DNA of 64,000 bases. It comes from Tenacibaculum sp. M341. GTDB taxonomy: Bacteria > Bacteroidota > Bacteroidia > Flavobacteriales > Flavobacteriaceae. The translations under genes and the position numbers were made by a program. Positions 26,362 to 35,938 of this stretch are shown here, in pieces (within the stretch, counting starts at the first letter, position 1; every line of letters starts with the position of its first letter). The notes under the pieces were generated by a model that saw only the letters and a program-made list of their open reading frames with translations, was not told the origin of the DNA and ran no database searches. Where the stretch lies: contig NZ_SJXJ01000011.1 of assembly GCF_004337695.1 (NCBI RefSeq), forward strand, positions 1 to 64,000, in the 5' to 3' direction.

Positions 26362-27542
26362 TCTAATTTTTTATAAAGTTCAATCAACTCTTTAGAGGTT
26401 TTATCCCAAGTAAAACTTGATCTAACAAACTCTTTTCCGCTGTTACCTAAAGCTTCTCTTAATTCCTTATCTGAATACAATTTTAATAACTGTTCTGTAA
26501 AACCTTCTACATCTTTAGCAGTATGAATTAAACCTGCTCCATTATTTTTAACTACATCTTCTTGCGCTGTAGCATCACTTACCAATAACGGTTTTCCTAA
26601 ACTCATGTATTGGAAAATCTTGTTCGCATAGGTAGTATCATGATGAATATTTCTATGTAATGGTGAAACACAAAGATCACTTACACGAATCCATTCAGGA
26701 AAAGTGGTATCTATTTGCCACCCCATTAATTTCACCTGATTCTCTAACTTATTATCTGCAACTAACTTTTCCAAGTAATTACTAGGTTTCCCTATTACAA
26801 CAAATTTTATATTAGTAATATTTTTCTCGTCTCTAAGTTTTAACAGACTTAAAACAACTGTTTTTAAGCCTCTTCGAGTTCCAGTATCTCCTAAATATAA
26901 AATGGTAAAATCGTCTGATTCTTTTTGATATGAAATTGGTTTTGCTGCTCCTTCATAAAAAGATGGACGAATTGTATTGGGTACAGCATATATTTTATCA
27001 GCAGTAACTCCTACTCTATCCACTAATTCTTGTTTAGCATGATCGGTTACTACTACAACTTTGGTAGCTTTTCTAACAAATTCTTCTTCCTTTTTTATCC
27101 ACTTGTCTATCGAAATCAACAACTTTCCATACGTCTTTTGTAAATGCGGATAAAAGCGCATGATTTCCGGTCTGTTTTCATGCAAATCTAATACTGTTGG
27201 TAATTTAGTACTCGTATTTGCCTTGAAAACTGCTGATGCAATTTGCATATCATGAATGTGTATAGCATCCACTTTATTTTTAAGTACAAAGTCTTTTATT
27301 TTAGGTTTCATAAACCAATCATAAAAGGGAAAAGTATATGCTAATGCAGATAACTTATACTCTAGTTTGTTGGTTTTATAACGTCGAACGTTAATACCTT
27401 GCACTATTTCTTCTAACTTTTCATTTCCATAAGTTAAACAGAATAAAAAAACATCATGACCTTGCTTAATCAATTCAATGGCTTCATTCTCTACTCTAGG
27501 GTCTGGCGGATATTCTTTATCCAAAATCATTCCTATTCGCAT
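26358..27542 (-). CDS. GT4-family glycosyltransferase
   Basis: 394 residues. MRIGMILDKEYPPDPRVENEAI at the start, HIHDMQIASAVF, TVLDLHENRPEIMRFYPH, TKVVVVTDHAKQELV and the donor-binding half with FTILYLGDTGTRRGLKTVV and NKIFQYMSLGKPLLVSDATAQEDVV are all classical GT4/GT-B elements. It is predicted to act on the same surface-glycan precursor as its neighbour. It starts 3 bp after the methyltransferase stop codon and overlaps the next gene by 4 nt. Confidence 0.87.
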   Translation of the reverse strand: MRIGMILDKEYPPDPRVENEAIELIKQGHDVFLFCLTYGNEKLEEIVQGINVRRYKTNKLEYKLSALAYTFPFYDWFMKPKIKDFVLKNKVDAIHIHDMQIASAVFKANTSTKLPTVLDLHENRPEIMRFYPHLQKTYGKLLISIDKWIKKEEEFVRKATKVVVVTDHAKQELVDRVGVTADKIYAVPNTIRPSFYEGAAKPISYQKESDDFTILYLGDTGTRRGLKTVVLSLLKLRDEKNITNIKFVVIGKPSNYLEKLVADNKLENQVKLMGWQIDTTFPEWIRVSDLCVSPLHRNIHHDTTYANKIFQYMSLGKPLLVSDATAQEDVVKNNGAGLIHTAKDVEGFTEQLLKLYSDKELREALGNSGKEFVRSSFTWDKTSKELIELYKKLD

Positions 27543-27545
27543 CGG

Positions 27546-28067
27546 CTATTTTTTTCTTTCGGCATAAACCGCGTAATATCTTGGTGTAAATTTTCTTAAA
27601 ATAGGTCTTATTCCTATTTTATTGGTTGGATTGGTCCATTTTTGAGTTTCTTTAATATCCCAACCCGACTTTTCTAACAACCAATCAAATTGCCAGTCTT
27701 CAAACTCATGGTAATGCCTGTCCCACATATCTGTTTTACTTCTGTATGCTGACGAAAACCATAATTTTAAAGGCACTGTGGTTATTAACTTATCACACTC
27801 TATTTGCTGTAACACATTAAAAGGCGATAATAAGTGTTCAAATATTTCAAAAGAAGTAACAGCATCTACTTTATGTTTCTTCACTATTTCAGGAACAATA
27901 TCTAAATCTTCTCCTTCAGTATTAAAAACAGTGTAACCATGTTGCTCCATAATTTCACTGAACGGATTTCTAACACCTAAATCTAGCACTGTGGCCGGAG
28001 CTGGCAATACTCTTTTTAATAAATCAAGCGTTTGATTGTAACGCTTTTTTGGTAATTTATCGTACAT
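27546..28067 (-). CDS. Small SAM-dependent methyltransferase
   Basis: 173 residues. VLDLGVRNPFSEIMEQHGY is motif I of class I methyltransferases (usual GxGxG reduced to LGVRNP), followed by NTEGEDLDI as acidic loop and DAVTSFEIFEHLLSP as the motif II/post-II region. It is shorter than most (200-250 residues) and the glycine motif is degenerate, so SAM binding is likely but not certain. It sits in the surface-polysaccharide operon between the YfhO-like gene and a glycosyltransferase, suggesting it methylates a glycan or lipid precursor. Confidence 0.7.
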   Translation of the reverse strand: MYDKLPKKRYNQTLDLLKRVLPAPATVLDLGVRNPFSEIMEQHGYTVFNTEGEDLDIVPEIVKKHKVDAVTSFEIFEHLLSPFNVLQQIECDKLITTVPLKLWFSSAYRSKTDMWDRHYHEFEDWQFDWLLEKSGWDIKETQKWTNPTNKIGIRPILRKFTPRYYAVYAERKK

Positions 28068-28074
28068 GATTCTT

Positions 28075-30543
28075 TTAAGATTCTGTTGTTTGTGTTTTCT
28101 TTTTATTGAAAATAAACCAACCTATTGGTATGATAATCATTAACACAAAAAACACTAACGAAATAATACTAGCTTGTTGTATTACTTGTGGTTCAAATTT
28201 AAATTCTATGGTATGCTTTCCTGCTGGAACTTCCATTCCTCTTAACACATAATCTACTTGATAATATGGCGTTAACTTTCCATCAATATAAGCATTCCAA
28301 CCATCTTTATAATATACTTCAGAAAACACAGCAAACTGATTGCTAGTTGTATTACTTTCATAAGTTATATGGTTTGGTTTGTAATCTTTTAAGCTAATAG
28401 TTGCTAAAGTATCATTTTCAAAAGTTGTAGTTCCTTTATAAGTGCTTTTACTAACAACAGCTTCTTTTTTAGTATTCAAAGTTTGTAATGCTAAAATTTC
28501 TTCATTGGCTGTATTCGCTAATTTTAAAGCATTTACAAACCATGCATTACCATTTGCTTTTTTATTTTCTAAAACATCAGCATCACTTAAAATAAAGTAT
28601 TTGGTATTCAACATATTTAGCACTCCAAAATCTGCTTGCTCTAGTTTATAAGCTATAGAATCTCTTTGATTAAGTATACCAATTACTCCTGATAATTCAT
28701 CACCAATCGCATATTCAAACAATTCTTGGTAGCGCATCATTTTTGCTGCATGATATCCACCAATAGATTTATGGAAATAAGATGTTCGCCCTTCATTCAT
28801 TAAGTTAGCTGTAAAATTAGCTACTCTGTAGTGGGTTTTATCTTTTAAAATTTGCTTATCTGCTTCGTTAGCTACAAATGGTTTGTTTACTTTTCTTGCT
28901 GAAGTAAAATCTTCTTCATTTACATATTTTAAATCAACAGATAATAAATCGAATAAAATTAAAGCACCTAGACCAAAGATTACTGGTACTAATTTTAGTT
29001 TCTGATTTAAATATGCCCACAGTGCTCCGGCTGATAATAAAATTAAAACCAACGAACGAAGACTATCGTAAAACAACATCGACTTTCTATCATATCGTAA
29101 TGCATCAACCAATTCAGGTAATTGATCATATTGTCCATCTCTAATTCCTTCAAAAGCAAATAAACTACCTCCAAAGACCATAAAGAATAATGCGATTCCT
29201 CCTGTAATGAATACTGCTAATTTTAGTGATTTGAATTTTATTTCATTTGTTTTCTCACCAAAGAAAAAAGACTTTAGCCCCAAAATAGCCAATACTGGTA
29301 TACAAAGCTCCGCTATTACTTGAATAGAAGAAACTGCTCTAAACTTATTATATAACGGAACATAGTCTATAAAAAAATTTGTTAAGGGTGCAAAATTCTT
29401 TCCCCAGCTTAATAAAATTGAAAAAATTGTTGTGGCTACTAACCAGTATTTTAATTTTCCATCTACTAAAAAAGCTCCTAAGAAAAATAAAAAGATAATA
29501 ATTGCTCCAATGTACGCAGGTGCCTCAACAATAGGTTGGGTTCCCCAATAAGTTAATACCTGACTAGAATATTCTCTGGCTACTTTCGGATTTGCATTTT
29601 GAGCTAGTGTTTTATAAAACTCAGAATCTTCTCCTAATTTCTCTACTGTTCCTCCTCCCATAAAACGAGGAATAAACAAATTAAATGTTTCTGATATGCC
29701 GTAACTGTACTCTGTTATATATGATTTATCTAGTCCTGAAACTTTTTCTTTTTGGCTTCCATCAGAATTGATTGTTAATTCTGAACTTCCTCTTGTACTA
29801 AAGTTTGCATATTCTTTTGTAGATAATAATCGTGTAGCATTTGTACCAATACCAATAATAAAAGCAACTAATAATAATGCTACTTGTTTAGCAAATGTTG
29901 GAAGTTGCTTGTTTTTAAACGCTTCAATGGCTTCAACAATTCCTAAAATCAATAAACAAAAACCTAAATAATAAGTCATTTGTATATGATTGGCACATAT
30001 TTCTAATGCCATTGCTAGTGAAGTAACAATAAAGCCGAGTAAATATCTTTTTTGAAAAACATATAAAACTCCCGCTAAAACAGCAGGCATATAAGCAATT
30101 GCATGTGCCTTCGCATTGTGCCCTGCACCAAAAATTATAATTAAATAAGTAGAAAACCCAAAGGACAAACTACCTAATATTGCTAGTTTCCAATCTACTT
30201 TTAATGCTGTTAGCAATAAGAAGAATCCTACGAAATATAAAAACAAATAATCTGCAGGACGTGGTAAAAAACGTAAACCGTAATCTATTTGTTTTACAAA
30301 ATCATTAGGAAAGCGTGCTCCTAATTGGTATGAAGGCATTCCGCTAAAAGCATTCCCAACCCAATAAGGTTCTTCTTTTTTCTCTTTTCGGAAATCGTTC
30401 ATCTCTTTTGCCATACCGATATACTGAGTAATATCGCTTTGCTTGATTTGTTTTCCGCTTAAAACTGGATTAAAATACAGTAGAGATGCAATTACAAAAA
30501 GTATAAGTGCACCTACATAGGGTAGAAATTTGTTGATTTTCAT
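28075..30543 (-). CDS. YfhO-family multispan membrane protein
   Basis: 822 residues with 12 or more membrane segments. The N-terminal FNPVLSGKQIKQSDITQYIGM, the loop with GNAFSGMPSYQLGARFPND, and the C-terminal periplasmic beta domain (NVYYKDGWNAYIDGKLTPYYQVDYVLRG-like, then HTIEFKFEP and a last membrane helix) are characteristic of YfhO. The family is a GT-C-like glycosyltransferase group acting from lipid-linked sugars outside the membrane. In Gram-positives YfhO glycosylates lipoteichoic acid; here the acceptor is unknown. It starts 2 bp after the stop of the DUF4834 gene and leads the polysaccharide genes. Confidence 0.88.
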   Translation of the reverse strand: MKINKFLPYVGALILFVIASLLYFNPVLSGKQIKQSDITQYIGMAKEMNDFRKEKKEEPYWVGNAFSGMPSYQLGARFPNDFVKQIDYGLRFLPRPADYLFLYFVGFFLLLTALKVDWKLAILGSLSFGFSTYLIIIFGAGHNAKAHAIAYMPAVLAGVLYVFQKRYLLGFIVTSLAMALEICANHIQMTYYLGFCLLILGIVEAIEAFKNKQLPTFAKQVALLLVAFIIGIGTNATRLLSTKEYANFSTRGSSELTINSDGSQKEKVSGLDKSYITEYSYGISETFNLFIPRFMGGGTVEKLGEDSEFYKTLAQNANPKVAREYSSQVLTYWGTQPIVEAPAYIGAIIIFLFFLGAFLVDGKLKYWLVATTIFSILLSWGKNFAPLTNFFIDYVPLYNKFRAVSSIQVIAELCIPVLAILGLKSFFFGEKTNEIKFKSLKLAVFITGGIALFFMVFGGSLFAFEGIRDGQYDQLPELVDALRYDRKSMLFYDSLRSLVLILLSAGALWAYLNQKLKLVPVIFGLGALILFDLLSVDLKYVNEEDFTSARKVNKPFVANEADKQILKDKTHYRVANFTANLMNEGRTSYFHKSIGGYHAAKMMRYQELFEYAIGDELSGVIGILNQRDSIAYKLEQADFGVLNMLNTKYFILSDADVLENKKANGNAWFVNALKLANTANEEILALQTLNTKKEAVVSKSTYKGTTTFENDTLATISLKDYKPNHITYESNTTSNQFAVFSEVYYKDGWNAYIDGKLTPYYQVDYVLRGMEVPAGKHTIEFKFEPQVIQQASIISLVFFVLMIIIPIGWFIFNKKKTQTTES

Positions 30544-30545
30544 TG

Positions 30546-30824
30546 TTAGTCGATTTCTTCAAAATCTATATACTCACCCACTCCATTGTTTGATTGTTGG
30601 TGCGATTTTGGTTTTTTATCTATTATAGTTTCTCCTACTTTTACATTATTTTTATTATCTTGTTGATATTGTTTTCTAGCTTTTTGCTCCATTTTATTAA
30701 CTGCTTTTTTCAGTATATACGGACCAAATAGTTTAGCTAAAAACTTAAATGCATAGTAGATGAAAAGTAATATTAATATTGTTCTAATAAGACTCATAGG
30801 ACCAGCTTGGTGAATTTCTAACAT
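30546..30824 (-). CDS. DUF4834-family small membrane protein
   Basis: 92 residues from the ATG at 30824 (MLEIHQAGPMSLIRTILILL). I prefer it over 30797 because family members usually carry a short amphipathic leader before the membrane helix, and over 30875 because that adds an unusual hydrophobic, Cys-containing leader. One membrane segment (about 12-32), then KKAVNKMEQKARKQYQQ and an acidic end GEYIDFEEID. Function unknown; the family is restricted to Bacteroidota. It is first in the polysaccharide operon and divergent from the barrel gene at 30955. Confidence 0.75.
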   Translation of the reverse strand: MLEIHQAGPMSLIRTILILLFIYYAFKFLAKLFGPYILKKAVNKMEQKARKQYQQDNKNNVKVGETIIDKKPKSHQQSNNGVGEYIDFEEID

Positions 30825-30954
30825 ACATGTTTTAATAAAAAAACAACCAAAAATAACAATTTGATCCAAAACCAAGCGTTAATAGTTTGGTAAACTTACG
30901 TTATTGATTTTTTTTACTGTATGTTTGTATTACCCTTATATGTTAATGTTGAAT

Positions 30955-32394
30955 ATGATTAAGCGAATTTTAAGTGTACTTTTTTTATTGTTAACCACGT
31001 CATTATTTTCTCAATATACAGACGTAATTAACTCTAACAGACCAGGGTTTTCTGAAAGCCCGTATAGTGTAGGTATTGGTATTTATCAATTAGAATCTAG
31101 TCTTTTTAACCGAAAATTTGAGGCACAAGATCCTCTTTTTAGTAATCCGCAAGCTACTGGTTTAGATTTGCATTACAGAATGGGACTATTAGATGAAAAA
31201 TTAGAATTCAATTTATCAACCTCTTTACAGTCTAGTACATTTGCATTTACAAATGTGTTTCAATCATCATATTCAGAATTTGGTTTTGGTCAATTTACTA
31301 TAGGGGCAAAATATTTAGCTTACGTTCCTAAATATGCAGACAAAGGAAAAGAAATTAGAAGTTGGAGAAAAAGACATGGTTTTGATTGGAAACGATGGAT
31401 TCCTCATGTTGCTGGTTATGCTGGTATTAATTTTGGTTCGTTTTTAAACGATTATCAAGAACGTGGTGGCATTACACCAAAAGTAGGTGTGTTACTTCAA
31501 AATGAGTTTTCAAATCAATTTAATTTAATTACCAACGTTTATTATAATTACATAGGTAGTGAATTGCCTGAACTTTCATACATTGTTACGGGTACTTATA
31601 ACTTTAATCAAAGATGGTCTGGTTTTGCTGAACACCAAACCTTATTCAATAAAAACGAAAGTCAAAGTAATGTTGGATTTGGTGCTGCATATTTATTTAG
31701 TCGAGATTTACAAATCAACTCATCATTAAGAGCTACTTTTCAAGAAAGTACTGTGGGATATTATGCGAGTGTTGGAGTTTCATATAGATTAAACAGACAT
31801 GTTGACCAATATGATGAATTAGATGAAGTTGGTAATAAGATTGAAGATGATGAACAACAAACCTATAACAAAGGTTTCTTTGGACGATTAATTGATAAAA
31901 TTAAAGGTATTTTCAAGAAAAAAGATAAGAGAGAGGTTCAAATGGATGAAGGTAAAGAAGCACCTACTGAAGATGAAATTAAACCTAGAGGACGAACTCG
32001 TCAGAAATCTATTTTAGATGATCTTACTAAGAAAGATGAAAAAGCTAAAAAGAAAACAATTAAAGAAGACAAGAAGGCGGAGAAGAAAAGAATAAAAGAT
32101 GAAGAAAAAGCTAAAAGAAAACTTGAAAAAGATAAAGCTAAAGAGGCTAAACAAAAAGCTAAAGAGCAAGCTAAATTAGAAAAAGAAATAAAGAAGCTTG
32201 AAGAGGAATTGAAAAAAGAGGAAGAAGAAAAATTGAACCAGAAATATAAAGAAGAAAAGAAAAAGAAAGAAGCTGAAGAGAAAAAGAAGAAAGAAGAAGA
32301 AAAGCTAGAAAAAGAAATTAAGAAATTAGAAGAGGAATTAAAAAAGGAAGAAGAAAAAGAAAAGAAGAAAGAGAAAGATAAAAAAGACGATTAG
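30955..32394 (+). CDS. Outer-membrane barrel protein with long Lys/Glu-rich tail
   Basis: 479 residues from the ATG at 30955 (MIKRILSVLFLLLTTSLFSQ, clean signal peptide). Earlier in-frame starts would displace the signal. Residues about 20-290 form a beta-rich domain beginning YTDVINSNRPGFSESPYSVG, as in Bacteroidota transporter-like (phenol MetA-type) outer-membrane barrels, with alternating aromatic strands. From about residue 320 to the end it is nearly all K, E, D and A, forming a charged single helix or coiled coil with repeated EEELKKEEEE and KKKKEEEKLEKE. The tail would be periplasmic and might contact peptidoglycan or another protein; that is inference. Confidence 0.7.
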   Translation: MIKRILSVLFLLLTTSLFSQYTDVINSNRPGFSESPYSVGIGIYQLESSLFNRKFEAQDPLFSNPQATGLDLHYRMGLLDEKLEFNLSTSLQSSTFAFTNVFQSSYSEFGFGQFTIGAKYLAYVPKYADKGKEIRSWRKRHGFDWKRWIPHVAGYAGINFGSFLNDYQERGGITPKVGVLLQNEFSNQFNLITNVYYNYIGSELPELSYIVTGTYNFNQRWSGFAEHQTLFNKNESQSNVGFGAAYLFSRDLQINSSLRATFQESTVGYYASVGVSYRLNRHVDQYDELDEVGNKIEDDEQQTYNKGFFGRLIDKIKGIFKKKDKREVQMDEGKEAPTEDEIKPRGRTRQKSILDDLTKKDEKAKKKTIKEDKKAEKKRIKDEEKAKRKLEKDKAKEAKQKAKEQAKLEKEIKKLEEELKKEEEEKLNQKYKEEKKKKEAEEKKKKEEEKLEKEIKKLEEELKKEEEKEKKKEKDKKDD

Positions 32395-32412
32395 AAATGA
32401 TATTTTTGTGGT

Positions 32413-33531
32413 ATGATTAAACTACAAGAAATAAAAACCAAAAAGGAAATGAAACAATTTGTTTTGTTTCCTTTTTCATTATATAAAGACAATAAATACT
32501 GGGTACCTCCTATTATTAACGATGAAATTGCAAGCTTTGATAAAACAAAAAACCCTGTTTTTGAACAAGCAAATGCTTCTTTTTTTGTAGCTCGTAAAAA
32601 CAATAAAATTGTAGGTAGAGTTGCTGCAATTATCAACACTTACGAAGTAAATCAACAAAACATAAAAAAAATGAGATTTGGATGGTTTGATGTTATTGAT
32701 GACATTGAGGTTTCTAAAGCTCTTATTAATAAAGTAAAAGAAATTGCGCTTGCCAATAATCTTGAATACATAGAAGGTCCTATTGGTTTTAACAATTTAG
32801 ATAAAACTGGTGTATTAATTGATGGTTTTGATACCATTGGTACTATGATAACTTGGTACAATCACCCATATTATAAAACACACTTAGAAGCTTTAGGCTT
32901 TGTTAAAGAAAAAGAATATCTAGAAAACAGATTCTTATTTGACGATATTAACATAGATAAATATGTTAAGGCGAGTAAAATTATTCAGAAAAGATATCAA
33001 GTAAAACCACTGAACTTTACTGCTACCAAAGATATTATGCCTTATGTAGATGAAATGTTTGAAGTATTTAGTAAAACTTACAATAAACTTTCAACCTACG
33101 TTCCTATCTCTGACGCTCAAATAGAGTTTTTTAAAAAGAAATATATCAGCTTTATAAATCCTGAATACATAAAATTTGTAGTGGATAAAGACAATAAAAT
33201 AATTGCATTTGCTATTATTATGCCTTCTTTTTCGGAAGCTTTACAAAAAGTAAAAGGTAAATTATTCCCTTTTGGCATATTTCATTTATTAAAAGCCAGA
33301 AAAAAATCGCAAAACGTTACTTTTTATTTGATTGGTGTAGATCCTGAATACCAAAATAAAGGAGTAACAGCACTTATTTTTGAAGCCTTTTACAGAACCT
33401 TAGAAGACAAAAACATCAAATACTGTATTCGTACTCCTGAACTTGAAGAAAATACAGCAATCCATAAATTATGGTCACATTTTAATCCAGAAACACATAA
33501 AAGAAGAAGAACTTACAGATTAGATTTATAA
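32413..33531 (+). CDS. GNAT-family N-acetyltransferase
   Basis: 372 residues, twice the size of a single GNAT domain. IVGRVAAIINTYEVNQ near residue 60 and the acetyl-CoA-binding LIGVDPEYQNKGVTALIFEAF near 310 (Q/RxxGxG/A motif as QNKGVT) suggest two GNAT-like halves, as in the YghO-type group. Substrate unknown. The stop codon overlaps the ATG of rsmE by 1 nt, so the two are translationally coupled. The gene begins 18 bp after the barrel gene. Confidence 0.75.
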   Translation: MIKLQEIKTKKEMKQFVLFPFSLYKDNKYWVPPIINDEIASFDKTKNPVFEQANASFFVARKNNKIVGRVAAIINTYEVNQQNIKKMRFGWFDVIDDIEVSKALINKVKEIALANNLEYIEGPIGFNNLDKTGVLIDGFDTIGTMITWYNHPYYKTHLEALGFVKEKEYLENRFLFDDINIDKYVKASKIIQKRYQVKPLNFTATKDIMPYVDEMFEVFSKTYNKLSTYVPISDAQIEFFKKKYISFINPEYIKFVVDKDNKIIAFAIIMPSFSEALQKVKGKLFPFGIFHLLKARKKSQNVTFYLIGVDPEYQNKGVTALIFEAFYRTLEDKNIKYCIRTPELEENTAIHKLWSHFNPETHKRRRTYRLDL

Positions 33532-34235
33532 TGCAGCTTTTTTATAACCCAAATATTGATTTAGAAACTAAAGAAATCATCTTTAGCAAAGAAGAAAGTC
33601 GTCATATTATTAAAGTATTACGTAAAAAAGAGGGCGACACTTTACATATAACAAATGGAAATGGTGTTTTAGTAACTGCTGAAGTTATTATTGCTAGTGA
33701 TAAAAAATGTGTTGCGAATGTGGTAACTGCTATTCAAAAAGAAAAAGAATGGAATTATCATTTACACATAGCTATTGCTCCTACCAAAAACATGGATCGT
33801 TTAGAATGGTTTGTTGAAAAAGCTACAGAGATTGGCATTGATGAAATTACACCTATCATTTGTGATAATTCAGAAAGAAAAGTAGTAAAAACAGAACGCT
33901 TAGAGAAAATTATGCTTGCTGCAATGAAACAATCTCTTAAGTACACTAAAACAACTATAAACCCACCTGTAAAGTTCTCTGACTTTATCACGAACAATAC
34001 TGATGGAATACTTTGCATTGCTCACTGTGAAACTGGTGATAAAAAACCTTTGAAAACATTTTCTAATACAAAAGATAAAATAACTATTCTTATAGGTCCT
34101 GAGGGTGATTTCTCTAATAAAGAAATAAAAGAATCTGAGGTAAAAAACTTCCAACCAATTTCTTTAGGTAAAAGCAGATTAAGAACTGAAACAGCTGCTT
34201 TAGTAGCTACACATACAATACATATTATTAATTAA
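33531..34235 (+). CDS. rsmE: 16S rRNA m3U1498 methyltransferase
   Basis: 234 residues, normal for RsmE. An N-terminal PUA-like domain (MQLFYNPN..., FSKEESRHIIKVLRKKEGD) precedes a SPOUT methyltransferase domain with trefoil-knot motifs ILIGPEGDFSNKEIKE and ISLGKSRLRTETAALVA at the C-terminus. LAIAPTKNMDRLEWFVEKATEIG-type sequence is also conserved. It methylates N3 of U1498 in helix 44 of 16S rRNA. It overlaps the preceding GNAT gene by 1 nt. In related genomes I would expect the DUF4159 gene (38694) to follow directly; here 4.4 kb intervene. Confidence 0.95.
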   Translation: MQLFYNPNIDLETKEIIFSKEESRHIIKVLRKKEGDTLHITNGNGVLVTAEVIIASDKKCVANVVTAIQKEKEWNYHLHIAIAPTKNMDRLEWFVEKATEIGIDEITPIICDNSERKVVKTERLEKIMLAAMKQSLKYTKTTINPPVKFSDFITNNTDGILCIAHCETGDKKPLKTFSNTKDKITILIGPEGDFSNKEIKESEVKNFQPISLGKSRLRTETAALVATHTIHIIN

Positions 34236-34360
34236 CTTTTTTAGTTTATTGTACAGTAACTGTTAAAAAAAACAAAAAATAAACACCAAATTATTTCTTT
34301 TAATTTTAAAATTCATTAAATTTATATCGTTAATATCTAATTAAATACCCTCGAAAACAA

Positions 34361-35518
34361 TTGAATACTGCTGATCTTTTCAACCTGTTCTTGTTAATTA
34401 GTTCTACAATCGGATTTGGCTTAAGCTTAATTATGTTTTTTTCAAAATATGGAAAAGACAAAAGTTTATTGTTCCTTTCATTAATGATATTATCTATTTC
34501 ATTAAACAATTTTCAATCGTGGGTTTTAGTAAAGAATTTATTCCAACATAAATTTATGTTAGATTATATTCAGATACCATGGCACTTTATGATTGCTCCT
34601 TTCTTCTATACATTTTTAATGAATTATCTAGACATAGCTAATAAACAAAGAAAAATTCTAAACTATTACATTTTCGTATTTGCTGTAATGTGTATCGCTC
34701 AAATAAGCTTTGTTATTTACTATTCAGATAAAGGAACCAAAGAAGAGCTAAGTTATTCTTATGAAAAATATACCTCTATTGAAGAAGCAATCAGCTTAAT
34801 AGGATCGTTGGTAGCGTTTATTTACTCATTCATTATTCTAAGAAATAGAGAAGATTTATTTCAAAAAATTCTTTCTTTTGACAACTTAAAATGGATTTAT
34901 AATTTTTTCAAACTTACTTCCTTAGCTTATTTAATGTGGATTTTTGCACTGGTAATGAAGTTTAGTTTAGATTTTTCTGGTTTTTTATTTTCATACTACC
35001 CTTTAAGAATTTCAACAACTATTATTATTCTTTATTTAGGATATCAAGGTTTTAAATACATTAGAATTCTTAAAGAAAGAAAAGATATTAGAAAAGATAT
35101 AGTTGAAGAAGATTATCAACCTAAAGAAGAAGACATAAAAGAGCAACAAAAGAATGCTCTTAGATATGAAAAACAGTTTTTAGATATTGATTTACATATT
35201 AAAACAAACAAAAAGTTTTTACAACCAAAATATACGCTTAACAATTTATCAAAAGAAATTGGACTTGGCGCTAGTACACTTTCTGCTATTATTAATAACA
35301 ATGCTAAAAAAAGTTTTGTTGATTATATTAACGAAATGAGAGTGGAACAAGCAAAAAAACTGTTGCTTAACACTAAATATGAAGGTTATACTATTGCCTC
35401 AATTGGACTAGAGTCTGGTTTTAACTCTAAATCAGCTTTTTACGATGTTTTTAAGAAACATACGAGTCAAACACCGTTATCTTTTAAAAAATCAAAAATG
35501 GCTCTTAAAGAGTCCTAA
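34361..35518 (+). CDS. Membrane-embedded AraC-family transcriptional regulator, TTG start
   Basis: 385 residues. Seven hydrophobic segments (about residues 5-235) form a membrane domain; the C-terminus (about 280-380) is an AraC/XylS DNA-binding domain: TLNNLSKEIGLGASTLSAII, then FVDYINEMRVEQAKKLL, then IASIGLESGFNSKSAFYDVF and PLSF. The only start keeping the first membrane helix is TTG at 34361; no in-frame ATG exists upstream of it before a stop. Such proteins sense a signal at the membrane and bind inverted or direct repeats. Its stop codon lies inside the first inverted repeat of the downstream array, so I infer it controls the array. Confidence 0.85.
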   Translation: MNTADLFNLFLLISSTIGFGLSLIMFFSKYGKDKSLLFLSLMILSISLNNFQSWVLVKNLFQHKFMLDYIQIPWHFMIAPFFYTFLMNYLDIANKQRKILNYYIFVFAVMCIAQISFVIYYSDKGTKEELSYSYEKYTSIEEAISLIGSLVAFIYSFIILRNREDLFQKILSFDNLKWIYNFFKLTSLAYLMWIFALVMKFSLDFSGFLFSYYPLRISTTIIILYLGYQGFKYIRILKERKDIRKDIVEEDYQPKEEDIKEQQKNALRYEKQFLDIDLHIKTNKKFLQPKYTLNNLSKEIGLGASTLSAIINNNAKKSFVDYINEMRVEQAKKLLLNTKYEGYTIASIGLESGFNSKSAFYDVFKKHTSQTPLSFKKSKMALKES

Positions 35519-35545
35519 ATCACCCAATATGGACGTTTTAGGACT
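35511..35545 (+). promoter_or_regulatory. Inverted-repeat operator of unit 0, overlapping the AraC stop codon
   Basis: AGTCCTAAA (35511-35519) and TTTAGGACT (35537-35545) are perfect 9-bp arms. The core TCCTAAA/TTTTAGGA is shared with the nine array operators. From its left core to its right core is 10 bp shorter than in the array, one helical turn. A -7-like TATATTAG (35566-35573) starts 22 bp after TTTTAGGA, exactly as in the array. Confidence 0.6.
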
Positions 35546-35578
35546 CATTAAGCATTTTTATATAGTATATTAGCTATA

Positions 35579-35720
35579 TATTTCCTTTTTTATTTTATAG
35601 TGAAATATTGAGTTCTAACCATACTTCATTGTAAAATACTCAAGATATATAGAGAGTTTTACACTCTCTATGAAGAGGGAAAAGCTTATACACTGTTATT
35701 TTTATAACAGTGTTTTTTTT
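35579..35720 (+). ncRNA. Unit 0: diverged small-RNA-like transcript next to the AraC gene
   Basis: Predicted from the -7-like box 35566-35573 to the terminator ACACTGTTA/TAACAGTGT (35690-35713) with eight T. It contains a perfect 9-bp hairpin ATAGAGAGT-TTTAC-ACTCTCTAT (35649-35671) followed by GAAGAGGGA. The RNA part is not alignable with units 1-9, but the operator-spacer-box-hairpin-terminator order is the same. No ORF. Start site is inferred. Confidence 0.55.
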
Positions 35721-35938
35721 GAGCCATATTAGACAACTAAAATTACTTTATTTCAATCTTACTAAATTTTGGACATAATCCAATATTTAGAATTTAAAAT
35801 TCTTACCTAACATTTCAAACAAGATAAACTTATAAAACTCTAATTATCAAACAACAAACTTATCCTAAAACATCCAAAAAACTCAAAATCAGATGTTTTA
35901 GGAATCTATTTTTAAAGTTCTTATGTATATTTACATCA

